From: Streptacidiphilus jiangxiensis | Lineage (GTDB): Bacteria > Actinomycetota > Actinomycetes > Streptomycetales > Streptomycetaceae | Reading direction: 5' to 3' | DNA: 64,000 nucleotides | Assembly: GCF_900109465.1 (NCBI RefSeq) | Contig: NZ_FOAZ01000031.1 | Coordinates: forward strand, 1 to 64,000 | Shown here: piece by piece, positions 14,641-21,963 of the stretch | How positions within the stretch are numbered: position 1 is the stretch's first letter | Layout of the letters: every line of letters starts with the position of its first letter | Notes under the pieces: generated by a model | Databases searched by the model: none | Seen by the model: the letters and a program-made list of their open reading frames with translations, nothing else | What the model was told of the DNA's origin: nothing | Program-made: the position numbers and the translations under genes

Positions 14641-15846
14641 TCAGGCCTGCGCGGACCGGAGCCGCCGCAGGGCGAGTTCGGCCAGCAGGGCGGCGCCGTC
14701 CGGGAGGACGGCGTCGTCGAACACGGCCTGCGCGGAGTGGTTCTGCGGGACCGTCGCCCAGTCACGGTCCGGCGGGCAGGCACCGAGCATCAGGAAGGCG
14801 CCGGGGACCTGCTCCATGACGAAGGCCATGTCCTCCGCGCCGGGCGTCGGCGTGGGCGTCCGCACGAAGCGCTCCGCGCCGAACAGGTCGGTGACGGTGC
14901 TCGCGGCGAACGCCGCCTCGGCCGGGTCGTTGACCAGGGCCGGATAGCCGTCGTGGAAGTCGACGTCGACGGTGAGGCCGTGGGCGGCGGCGATGCCGGC
15001 GAACAGCGTGGCGGTGCCCTCCCGGACCCGCTCGCGCGCCGCGCGGGAGAACGTGCGCACGGTGGCCTCGAAGCCGGCGTGGTCGGGGATGACGTTGCGC
15101 TTCGTGCCGCCCTGGATGATCCCGACGGTCAGCACCACCGGGTCGTGGATGTCGAAGCGGCGGGTGACGAAGGTCTGCAGCGCCGTCACCATCTCGCACA
15201 GCACCGGGATCGGGTCGGCGGCCCGGTGCGGCGACGCGCCGTGGCCGCCGCGTCCGTGCACGGTCACCGTCAGGCCGTCGGACGCGGCACTCCCCGTCCC
15301 CGGGCGGGTGGCGAAGACGCCGAACGGAAGCCGGTTGGACGACACGTGCAACGCGTAGGCGGCGACGGGCAGTTCGCCGGAGGCGTGCAACAGGCCCTCG
15401 GCCAGCATCGGCACGGCGCCACCGCCGTCGGTGCCCTCCTCGTCCGGCTGGAACATGAACACCACCGATCCGGCCAACTCCCTTCGGCGGGCGGACAACA
15501 GTCGCGCGGCCCCGACGAGGATCGCGGTGTGCAGGTCGTGGCCGCAGGCGTGCATCGCGCCGGGCACGCGCGAGGCGTAGGGCAGGCCGGTGTCCTCCGT
15601 CAGCGGCAGCGCGTCCATGTCGCCGCGGAGCAGGACGGTGGGTCCGGGACGCTCGCCGCGCAGGACGGCGGTGACGGAGGCGAGGGCCCTGCCGGTGGTG
15701 ATCTCCAGGGGCAGGCCGGACAGGGCGTCGAGGACGCGGCGTTGGGTGCGGATCAGGTGGCGGCCGAGCTCGGGATCGGCGTGCAGCTCCCGGCGCAGGG
15801 AGACGAGGTCCGGGGCGAGCGCACGGGCGTCGGCCTGAAGGGTCAT
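14641..15846 (-). CDS. M20 family amidohydrolase (N-acyl-amino acid hydrolase type)
   Basis: 401 residues. The two-domain M20D fold is shown by L-R-R-E-L-H-A-D-P-E-L-G, R-G-D-M-D-A-L-P, A-C-G-H-D-L-H, F-Q-P-D-E-E-G and G-R-G-G-H-G-A-S-P-H. The metal ligands Cys, His, Glu-Glu and late His are present, as is the dimerisation lid (about 185-300). Members split N-acetyl/acyl amino acids, hippurate or indole-acetyl conjugates; the exact substrate is unknown. ATG 15846 has GGAG upstream. No obvious pathway partner is adjacent. Confidence 0.88.
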   Translation of the reverse strand: MTLQADARALAPDLVSLRRELHADPELGRHLIRTQRRVLDALSGLPLEITTGRALASVTAVLRGERPGPTVLLRGDMDALPLTEDTGLPYASRVPGAMHACGHDLHTAILVGAARLLSARRRELAGSVVFMFQPDEEGTDGGGAVPMLAEGLLHASGELPVAAYALHVSSNRLPFGVFATRPGTGSAASDGLTVTVHGRGGHGASPHRAADPIPVLCEMVTALQTFVTRRFDIHDPVVLTVGIIQGGTKRNVIPDHAGFEATVRTFSRAARERVREGTATLFAGIAAAHGLTVDVDFHDGYPALVNDPAEAAFAASTVTDLFGAERFVRTPTPTPGAEDMAFVMEQVPGAFLMLGACPPDRDWATVPQNHSAQAVFDDAVLPDGAALLAELALRRLRSAQA

Positions 15847-16085
15847 GGGCGGGTGCTCCTTCGCGTGGTGGCGGGTCAAGGTCAACCCGCCTGGATCAAC
15901 AGCAGTTTGGCCCCTTCGCCGCCCTGGATCCCGCAGGTTCACGCGGGCGCGCGGAGCAGGCGCGCGGAGCGGGCGCGCCTCGGGGCTGCGGAACTCCGCC
16001 TCGCCGAGCGGGCTGCGGGGGCCGGACTGCGGCGGCCCGGCTGCCGGGTGCCGAGCTACTGGGTGCCGAGCTGCCGGGTGCCGAG
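15847..16085. other. Intergenic region with no convincing gene, mostly eroded repeat and GC-rich spacer
   Basis: Between the M20 start and the XRE stop. It holds the presumed M20 promoter, a GGTCAAGGTCAA direct hexamer repeat (near 15872-15885), and the left part of the 15-bp repeat array. I see no ORF with credible start and composition. Confidence 0.5.
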
Positions 16086-16112
16086 CTACTGGGGACCGAG
16101 CTGCTGGGTGCC
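16038..16112 (-). repeat. 15-bp tandem repeat (five units) across the XRE gene's 3' end
   Basis: Five 15-bp units of the type GAGCTACTGGGTGCC run from 16038 to 16112. On the minus strand they read GTQQL, GPQ-stop-L, GTRQL, GTQ-stop-L, GTRQP: two units carry an in-frame TAG. The first TAG ends the XRE protein. Confidence 0.85.
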
Positions 16113-16928
16113 GACGACCATGAGCAGCGCCAGCCGGTCGGCGTCCTCGGTGCCGGGCTCGGCCGTGTAGACCATGATGCGCAGGTCGCTGCCGGCGACG
16201 GACAGCACGTCGCAGTCGAGGGTGACCGGGCCGACCCGCGGGTGGTCGACGGTCTTGCGCGCCGCGTCGTGGACACCGACCGCGCCGGCGGCCCACAGCT
16301 CGGCGAACCGGGGGCTGCCGCGCCGCAGTTCGGCGACGAGCTCGCGCAGCGGCCGGTCGGCCGGGTAGCGGTCGGCGGCCGCGCGCAGGTCGGCGACGAG
16401 GGCGGTCTCGAAGGCGCTCAGCGCCTCGGGCGTGTAGCGGACGGCCGGGCCGCGGCCGAGGAAGTGACGCCAGACGCCGTTGAGTTCACGACCGTGCCAG
16501 GTCGTGGAGTCGCCCATCAGCGCCCGGTAGGGCGGGTTGCTGACCAGCAGCGTCCAGGTGGCGTCGTGGACCGCGACCGGGGTGCCGCTCAGCCGGTCCA
16601 GCAGGCGCTGGACGCTGGGTGGCAGGAAGGTCGGCACCGTCGTGGGACCGGGCGGCGCCAGGCCGGCCAGGTGGTAGAGATGGTCGCGCTCGGGGGCGGA
16701 CAGACGCAGGGCGCGCGTGAGCGCCTCGACGACCTGGGAGGAGGGGTTGGTGGCGCGGCCCTGCTCCAGACGGGTCACGTAGTCGACGGAGATGCCGGCG
16801 AGCTGCGCCAGCTCCTCGCGCCGCAGTCCGGCGGCGCGGCGCCGGCCCCCGGCGGGCAGGCCGACGTCGCCGGGCGCGACCCGGTCGCGCCATCGGTGGA
16901 TCGCCGCCCCGAACTCCGCTCCGCCCAT
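16086..16928 (-). CDS. XRE regulator with MmyB-like ligand-binding domain
   Basis: 280 residues. The N-terminal helix-turn-helix (about 30-85; RREELAQLAGISVDYVTRLEQGRATNPSSQVV) is followed by the MmyB-like PAS-fold domain (about 100-270; VHDATWTLLVSNPPYRALMG, D-H-P-R-V-G-P-V-T-L-D-C-D-V-L-S-V-A-G-S-D-L-R). These proteins usually pair with a divergent SDR oxidoreductase, as here (17030). They probably sense a small molecule handled by the SDR. CAGACT lies 6 nt before the ATG, suggesting leaderless translation. The C-terminus ends within a 15-bp repeat array whose next copies contain further stops. Confidence 0.88.
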   Translation of the reverse strand: MGGAEFGAAIHRWRDRVAPGDVGLPAGGRRRAAGLRREELAQLAGISVDYVTRLEQGRATNPSSQVVEALTRALRLSAPERDHLYHLAGLAPPGPTTVPTFLPPSVQRLLDRLSGTPVAVHDATWTLLVSNPPYRALMGDSTTWHGRELNGVWRHFLGRGPAVRYTPEALSAFETALVADLRAAADRYPADRPLRELVAELRRGSPRFAELWAAGAVGVHDAARKTVDHPRVGPVTLDCDVLSVAGSDLRIMVYTAEPGTEDADRLALLMVVGTQQLGPQ

Positions 16929-17029
16929 CCCACCAGTCTGTCGCGCACCGTGCGCGCCTGCCTGGTACCGGCAGTCCTAGGAAGACGGGGCGGCTGGCTC
17001 GGGGGCCCGGGCCGGGCAACCCTGGAGCC

Positions 17030-17737
17030 ATGACGAACACACTGATCACCGGAGCCAACAAGGGGCTCGGCCACGAGACCGCCCGCCAACTGATCGCCGC
17101 CGGCCACACCGTCCATCTCGGCGCCCGCGACCGCGAGCGCGGCCTGCGGGCCGCCGAGGAGCTCGGTGCGCGCTTCGTGCAGCTCGACGTCACCGACGAC
17201 GCGTCCGTCGCCGCCGCCGTCGCGGCGATCGAGGCGGACGGCGGCCTGGACGTGCTGGTCAACAACGCCGGAGTCGAGCCGCGCCGCCCCGACGGCGGCT
17301 TCGTCCCGGTCGAGGAGGTCACCGCGGACGCGATGCGCGCGGTGTTCGAGACGAACGTCTTCGGCATGGTCCGGGTCCTGCACGCGTTCCTGCCGCTGCT
17401 GCGGCGCTCGGCGCAGCCGGTCGTGGTCAACGTCAGCAGCGGCCTGGCCGCGGCCTCGGTGCTGGCGGATCCGGCGGCGCCGGAGCACTTCTACCCCGAC
17501 CTCGCCTACCCCTCGTCCAAGGCAGCGGTCAACATGCTCACCGTGCAGTTGGCCAAGGCGTTCGCCGACATCCGGATCAACGCCGTCGATCCGGGCTTCA
17601 CCGCGACCGATCTCAACCACCACGCGGGCACACAGACGGTCGCGCAGGGCGCCGAGGTCATCGTCCGCATGGCGCGGATCGGCGCCGACGGCCCGACCGG
17701 CACCTTCAGCAACGCGGCGGGCCTGCTGCCCTGGTGA
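17030..17737 (+). CDS. SDR family NAD(P)-dependent oxidoreductase
   Basis: 235 residues of classical short-chain dehydrogenase: TGANKGLG (cofactor loop), D-V-T at the end of beta3, NNAG, a catalytic Ser in V-N-V-S-S-G, Y-P-S-S-K (catalytic Tyr/Lys) and D-P-G-F-T-A-T-D. The substrate is unknown; this SDR type is commonly encoded back-to-back with an MmyB-like XRE regulator. GGAG lies 4 nt before the ATG. A TetR gene converges 17 bp after the stop. Confidence 0.9.
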   Translation: MTNTLITGANKGLGHETARQLIAAGHTVHLGARDRERGLRAAEELGARFVQLDVTDDASVAAAVAAIEADGGLDVLVNNAGVEPRRPDGGFVPVEEVTADAMRAVFETNVFGMVRVLHAFLPLLRRSAQPVVVNVSSGLAAASVLADPAAPEHFYPDLAYPSSKAAVNMLTVQLAKAFADIRINAVDPGFTATDLNHHAGTQTVAQGAEVIVRMARIGADGPTGTFSNAAGLLPW

Positions 17738-17754
17738 CCCGAAGCGGGCTCGAC

Positions 17755-18318
17755 TCAGCGGCCCAGGTCCAGCCGGTCCAGGAAGGCCCACAGGGCGGCG
17801 CGACCGGCGGCGTCCTCGGTGCCGCCGGTGGTCTCGGTGACGGACAGTTCCGCGGACATGGCCACGACCAGCCGGGCGGCGGAGGCCGGGTCCGGCCAGC
17901 CCATGGCCCGCAGGTCCGGCTCGGCCCGCTCGACGAACGTCTGCGAGCGCATGGCGACCTGGTCGGCCAGCGACGGGTCGTTGCGGGCCTCCAGGAGCAA
18001 CGCCTTGACGCCGTTGTGGCGCAGGCACAGGTCGAGGTAGGTCTCCATGCCGGCGCGCAGGCGCTCCGGCCCGGGCGGCAGCGGGACCATCGCCTCGCCG
18101 ACGGCGGCGGCGACCTGGGCGTGGAAGCGCTCGTGCAGGGCACCGAGGAAGGCGCCCCGGTCGGGGAAGTGGACGTAGAAGGTGCCCTTGGCGACGCCCG
18201 CCGCGGTGACGACCCGGTTGACGCTCATCGCCGCGAGCCCGTGCCGCTCGGCGATCTCCAACCCCGCGTCCAGCAGGGCTTCTCGGGTGCGCTCGGCGGC
18301 AGCCGCTCGGGTGGTCAT
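17755..18318 (-). CDS. TetR family regulator of the adjacent quinone reductase-like gene
   Basis: 187 residues. HTH at about 8-55 (TREALLDAGLEIAERHGLAA ... VAKGTFYVHFPDRGAFL). The C-terminal helical domain binds an unknown ligand. A TAGACT box 6 nt before the ATG predicts a leaderless mRNA. The intergenic region with the divergent MDR gene contains an 18-bp near-perfect dyad (18373-18390) just after the divergent gene's -10, so this protein very likely represses the MDR gene. Confidence 0.9.
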   Translation of the reverse strand: MTTRAAAAERTREALLDAGLEIAERHGLAAMSVNRVVTAAGVAKGTFYVHFPDRGAFLGALHERFHAQVAAAVGEAMVPLPPGPERLRAGMETYLDLCLRHNGVKALLLEARNDPSLADQVAMRSQTFVERAEPDLRAMGWPDPASAARLVVAMSAELSVTETTGGTEDAAGRAALWAFLDRLDLGR

Positions 18319-18363
18319 GCCCGGAGTCTACGGCTCCCCTGGCGGCGGGACGGCGGCGTACGC

Positions 18364-18390
18364 TAGTTTCAGTGACCGACCGGTCAGTCA
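18364..18390 (+). promoter_or_regulatory. -10 box and TetR operator upstream of the MDR gene
   Basis: TAGTTT (18364-18369) is a likely -10, followed at once by TGACCGACCGGTCAGTCA (18373-18390), an 18-bp dyad with one mismatched pair, centred on ACCGGT. It lies where transcription of the MDR gene would start, so binding would block initiation. Confidence 0.7.
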
Positions 18391-18444
18391 TTGAAATGCC
18401 GGTCACGGAAGCGCCCCTCACTGCCGTCCGCCAAGGAGAGCGTC

Positions 18445-19407
18445 ATGCGCGCAGCGATCGTGACCCAGCTCGGCACCCCTCCCCACCTCGGCGAGCGACC
18501 GGACCCGGTCGACCGTCCGGGCCACACCCTGGTCCGGGTGACCGCCGCCGCCGTCAACCCGGTGGACCTGCTCATCGCCTCCGGCGGCCACCCCGCGGGT
18601 GCGCCGGCGGTCCCCTACGTGCCGGGTGTCGAGGCGGCCGGCACCGTCGTCTCGGGCGGCGGCCTCGCCCCCGGCACGCGGGTCCGCGTCGCCGTGCCGG
18701 GCGGCTTCGTCGACGGCACTCTGGCCGAACTGGTCTCCGTCCCCGACGACGCCTGCGTCCCGCTGCCGGACGCCCTCGACGGCGACCTGGCCGCGGCGAT
18801 CGGCGTGGTCGGCGTCAGCGCGCTGCTCGCGCTGCGCGAGGAGGCTGCCCTGCAGCCGGGCGAGTCGGTGCTGATCCTCGGCGCGACGGGCGCACTCGGC
18901 CAGACCCTGGTGCACCTGGCCCGCGCCCTCGGCGCCGACCGCGTGGTCGCCGCCGGACGCAGCGCGGACCGGCTGAAGGCCCTGGGCGACGCGGCGGACG
19001 CGACCCTGCTCCTGGAGCCGGACGCCACGGCGGCACCGACCCCGGACCTCCTGGCCGCCCTCGGCGGCCCGGTCGACGTCGTGGCCGACCTGCTGTGGGG
19101 CGCACACACCCGCCTCGCCCAGGCGGCCCTGCGGCCCGGCGGCCGTTGGGTCAACCTCGCCCAGTCGGCGGGCGCCACCGCCACCCTCGACGCCGCCGCC
19201 CTGCGCCACCGGCACCTGCGCGTCTCCGGCTTCAGCGGTACCGCCCTCACCGCCCCGCAGGTGACCGCCGCCTACACCGACCTGGCCGCGCTCGCCGCGA
19301 CCGGCGCCCTGCCCCTCCCCGTCAGCGTCCACCCGCTCGACGAGATCGCCACCGCCTGGGCGGCCCAGTCCACCTCCCCCGGCGCCAAACTCGTGCTCCG
19401 GCCCTGA
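18445..19407 (+). CDS. Zinc-free MDR quinone oxidoreductase / alcohol dehydrogenase-like protein
   Basis: 320 residues of the medium-chain reductase superfamily: N-terminal GroES-like domain (A-A-V-N-P-V-D, Y-V-P-G-V-E-A-A-G-T-V) and a Rossmann domain with ILGATGALGQ. The catalytic zinc Cys/His pattern is absent, so it is of the NADPH:quinone oxidoreductase type. ATG 18445 has AAGGAG 6 nt upstream; longer in-frame starts lie inside the operator. Regulation by the divergent TetR protein is likely. It reduces an unknown quinone, enone or aldehyde. Confidence 0.87.
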   Translation: MRAAIVTQLGTPPHLGERPDPVDRPGHTLVRVTAAAVNPVDLLIASGGHPAGAPAVPYVPGVEAAGTVVSGGGLAPGTRVRVAVPGGFVDGTLAELVSVPDDACVPLPDALDGDLAAAIGVVGVSALLALREEAALQPGESVLILGATGALGQTLVHLARALGADRVVAAGRSADRLKALGDAADATLLLEPDATAAPTPDLLAALGGPVDVVADLLWGAHTRLAQAALRPGGRWVNLAQSAGATATLDAAALRHRHLRVSGFSGTALTAPQVTAAYTDLAALAATGALPLPVSVHPLDEIATAWAAQSTSPGAKLVLRP

Positions 19408-19419
19408 GCGCCGCTCAGG
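19403..19419. terminator. Shared terminator overlapping both converging stop codons
   Basis: CCTGAGC (19403-19409) pairs with GCTCAGG (19413-19419). The TGA of the MDR gene and the TGA of the amidotransferase gene both lie within the 17-bp hairpin. Confidence 0.55.
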
Positions 19420-20284
19420 CGGACTGCTGCGAGGCGGCCGCGGCCGGATGCAGGTCGGCGAGGGTGAGGCGATGGCGGGGTTCCTCGGACAGCACGACGC
19501 GGCGCGTGACGGTGCGGTCCGGGCCCACGTGGAGGAGTTCGCCGGGCGCCATCAGCTGCCAGCGCGGGTTGTCGTCCAGGCGCTCGCTCGCGACGACGGT
19601 CGCCCCGCGGCGGGTCAGGTCGTCCGAGTGGACGCGCAGCCGGCCGCCGGTGCCGCTGTGGTCCAGGTGTCGGACGCCGTGGTGGCCACCGGCGGGACGC
19701 TCGAGCAGGTACAGGTCGTGGGTGTCGGGGTAGCGCAACGCCCACAGCTGGTCGGCGGTGGTGAGCACGATGTTCAGGGCGTACAGCGGCAGGTTCCGCG
19801 CGACCCAGCGGGCGGCGGCCTCGACACCGGCCCCCACGTCGCCCCCGCGGGCGGCGGTCTCACGGGTGACCAGGGCGAAGAAGCGCTCGGAGTCGGTGTC
19901 CCCCTGGACCAGCGCACGGTCCGCGCCGAGCTCGGCGTCGAGCCGCGGCAGGTCCTCGATCACACCGTTGTGCGCGAACAGCCTGCCGTCCTGCTCGAAC
20001 GGGTGCGTGTTGCGCACGGCCAGGGCCCCGGTCGAGGCGAAGCGGATGTGGGCGAGGAAGGTCTGCGACTCCACGCTCTTGGCCTCCTCGGCGAAGGCGC
20101 GGTCCTGGTAGGCGGCGACCGGCGCCTTGTGCACCTGTGGCCGGCCGTCGGCGGTGAACCAGCCGAGCCCGGTGCCGTCGGGCTCGCGGCGGCTCTGGTC
20201 GCTGAGGCTGTCCGGCGCCTCCAGCAGCCAGAAGGTGGCGCGGGTCCGATGGGGCGCACTGCTCAGCCCGAACAGTCGGCACAT
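19415..20284 (-). CDS. Class II glutamine amidotransferase (YafJ-like)
   Basis: 289 residues, beginning MCRLFG: removal of Met exposes the catalytic Cys2 of an Ntn-type glutamine amidohydrolase. Further family motifs are S-R-R-E-P-D-G-T-G-L-G-W, H-I-R-F-A-S-T-G, N-T-H-P-F and A-H-N-G. No synthase domain follows, so it resembles the stand-alone YafJ/EgtC group whose physiological substrate may be a gamma-glutamyl amide. It is not near any ergothioneine gene, so an EgtC role is unsupported. It is the last gene of a possible three-gene run (2TM protein, cupin, this gene), 47 bp after the cupin stop. Confidence 0.85.
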   Translation of the reverse strand: MCRLFGLSSAPHRTRATFWLLEAPDSLSDQSRREPDGTGLGWFTADGRPQVHKAPVAAYQDRAFAEEAKSVESQTFLAHIRFASTGALAVRNTHPFEQDGRLFAHNGVIEDLPRLDAELGADRALVQGDTDSERFFALVTRETAARGGDVGAGVEAAARWVARNLPLYALNIVLTTADQLWALRYPDTHDLYLLERPAGGHHGVRHLDHSGTGGRLRVHSDDLTRRGATVVASERLDDNPRWQLMAPGELLHVGPDRTVTRRVVLSEEPRHRLTLADLHPAAAASQQSA

Positions 20285-20331
20285 CACGCTCCGCCTCTCC
20301 TGCGGTCGATCCCCCGCACCGCCACGATAGG

Positions 20332-21012
20332 TCACAGCGTGGCGCGAAGGTCCGCCAATCGCTCGCGCACGCCCGCGGCGGAGAAGCAACGCGGGGTGAC
20401 CTGCGCCCCGGTCGGCAGCGTGCCCGAGCGCACGAACACCGACGTCCCCGGAGCGGTCGGGGCGAGTTCGAGCGCCAGCGTCACCGTTCGGGTCCGCGGC
20501 GGGACGGTCACCCGGTGGACCACTTCCGGCGGCAGCGCGTACGTCCGGCCCTGCGGGCAGGTGAACCGCCCGGCCGGGCGCAGGGTGGCGCGGCCGCGCT
20601 CCTGGAACACGTAGCCGCCGGGAGCCGGGCGGTGGGAGTATCGCCGGTGGTCGCCGTCGGGGTCGTCGGTCACGGTGGAGATCTCGTTCGTCACCTGGCC
20701 GGCCAGCACCCGGGAGACGAACGGCCAGCGGTGGTCGTGCGGATGGGACGGCCCGCCGGTGTCGGCCGCCGGCCACAGGTGCAGGCGCAGGCGCGCCTCC
20801 GAGCCGTCCACGGCCGGGAAACTCAGCTTGTCGAACCCGTTCGCGTGCCGGTAGGACTCGGTGGCCATGACCTCCAGGGCTCCCGGCGGTCCCCACAGGA
20901 ACTCGTCCAGCAGGGCCCGCACGTCCAGCGCCGCCAGCGCGTCGGCGCACTCGCCGACCGGGAGGGTCACCGCCTCGCGCAGCACCCCGCATGCGTGAAG
21001 CGTGCCGGTCAC
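20332..21012 (-). CDS. Cupin-like putative metal-binding protein
   Basis: 226 residues. A central H-P-H-D-H-R-W-P-F motif and a later P-P-E-V-V-H-R-V (first and second cupin motifs) suggest a metal-binding double-stranded beta-helix resembling cysteine-dioxygenase-like or aspartyl/asparaginyl hydroxylase-like proteins. The substrate is unknown. The start GTG at 21012 overlaps the TGA of the upstream membrane gene (GTGA, 21009-21012), showing translational coupling. No signal peptide is present, so it is cytosolic. It could be a dioxygenase or simply a sensor cupin; only the fold is inferred. Confidence 0.6.
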   Translation of the reverse strand: MTGTLHACGVLREAVTLPVGECADALAALDVRALLDEFLWGPPGALEVMATESYRHANGFDKLSFPAVDGSEARLRLHLWPAADTGGPSHPHDHRWPFVSRVLAGQVTNEISTVTDDPDGDHRRYSHRPAPGGYVFQERGRATLRPAGRFTCPQGRTYALPPEVVHRVTVPPRTRTVTLALELAPTAPGTSVFVRSGTLPTGAQVTPRCFSAAGVRERLADLRATL

Positions 21013-21785
21013 GCCTCGGCCCCCGCGACGCCGATCGGCGGCGGCAGCAGTTCGCAGGCGGCGGCCTCCTCCCACAGCGCCTCGGCCTGAAGGGCGAAGC
21101 ACTCGAACCAGGCCCCGTCCGCGTGGGTGAGCCGGAACATGGGCCGGGACTCGCCGGGGATCCGGAAGCTGTAGAGCTGCACGTAGAGCCGCGCCCCCGG
21201 CCGGCCCGCGTCCAGGTAGTTGGCGCCGAACTTCAACGCCACCCTGGTGGTGCGCACGTCGAGCCGGCCGGCGGCGTCGGCCGTGCTCGCCGCGAGCGCA
21301 CGGAGCTTGCCGAGGCTCTGCCGGATGTCGTTGCGGATGTCCTCCGGCGCGGGGCGGCTGGCCTGGCCCTGGGTGGTGAGGGCCGCCTCGTCGGCGTCGA
21401 CGTCGGTCAGCAGCAGCCGGATCCGGCCGCCCCGGCGCAGGATGGTCTCGAACGCCGGGTAGGACGTCTCGATGGTGCGGGCCAGGTTGACGCCGATCAG
21501 GTAGACGTCGTCGGAGTCCGCCCGGCGCTGCTTCAGGTCCTCGGGGAAGTCGTCGTGGAGCTCCGGCCCGCGCGGGGCGCGGGCCTCGCGCTCCACCGCC
21601 GACCGGGTGGCCAGGATGTTGTAGGCGAGCACCGCGAGCACGGCGAGCAGCAGACTCGACACCCTGGCGAGCGAGATGACGTCCAGGAAGGACAACACGC
21701 TGACGGTGACGGCCAGACAGATCGTCACATAGACGTCGACGTCCTTGCCTTCCTTCAACTCCGCCCAGATGCGCCGGAATCCCAT
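21009..21785 (-). CDS. Two-TM protein with a cytosolic PLD-like (DUF5919-like) domain
   Basis: 258 residues. Two adjacent N-terminal membrane helices (about 18-38 and 42-58) precede a cytosolic domain with V-Y-L-I-G-V-N-L-A-R-T, R-R-G-G-R-I-R-L-L-L-T-D-V-D and Y-V-Q-L-Y-S-F-R-I-P. This looks like the phospholipase-D-like/DUF5919 region seen fused to some actinobacterial HTH proteins, though the canonical HKD motif is not obvious. A membrane-tethered sensor or effector is possible. It overlaps the cupin gene by GTGA and is coupled to it. The function is unknown. Confidence 0.6.
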   Translation of the reverse strand: MGFRRIWAELKEGKDVDVYVTICLAVTVSVLSFLDVISLARVSSLLLAVLAVLAYNILATRSAVEREARAPRGPELHDDFPEDLKQRRADSDDVYLIGVNLARTIETSYPAFETILRRGGRIRLLLTDVDADEAALTTQGQASRPAPEDIRNDIRQSLGKLRALAASTADAAGRLDVRTTRVALKFGANYLDAGRPGARLYVQLYSFRIPGESRPMFRLTHADGAWFECFALQAEALWEEAAACELLPPPIGVAGAEA

Positions 21786-21926
21786 CGCGAAGCCGCCCCC
21801 TTGTTCTTCAACGCCTCAGAATTTCCCCCACCTTAGGGCCGATCTCTTGTGCGGTGTCATGAACGCCGTGAGACTGCCGAGTTGCGAACACGCACGCACC
21901 TCGCGTGAACGTCCTTCACCCTCCCG

Positions 21927-21945
21927 CCCGGCACGACCTGCCGGG
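21927..21945 (+). promoter_or_regulatory. Stem-loop just before the sialidase-like gene's ribosome site
   Basis: CCCGGCA (21927-21933) pairs with TGCCGGG (21939-21945) around a 5-nt loop, 6 nt before AAAGGA. It may stabilise the mRNA end or modulate initiation. Confidence 0.35.
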
Positions 21946-21963
21946 CTGTCGAAAGGATGTTCT

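Noticed and set aside
16038..16112. 15-bp repeats considered as a CRISPR array or iteron origin
   Set aside because: Units abut without spacers and continue the regulator's reading frame; no cas or rep gene is nearby.
19415..20284. EgtC (ergothioneine biosynthesis) as the name for the class II amidotransferase
   Set aside because: No egtA, egtB, egtD or egtE gene is in the window; only the general YafJ/EgtC-type family can be supported.
20332..21785. A CBASS-type or other named defence system for the 2TM/cupin pair
   Set aside because: No nucleotidyltransferase, NTPase or other hallmark defence gene is adjacent; the idea is kept only as a low-confidence possibility.
21858..21963. A possible leader peptide starting at ATG 21858 before the sialidase-like gene
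   Set aside because: It has no stop and runs in frame into the sialidase-like protein, ahead of the signal peptide. The GTG at 21964 with AAAGGA is the better start.
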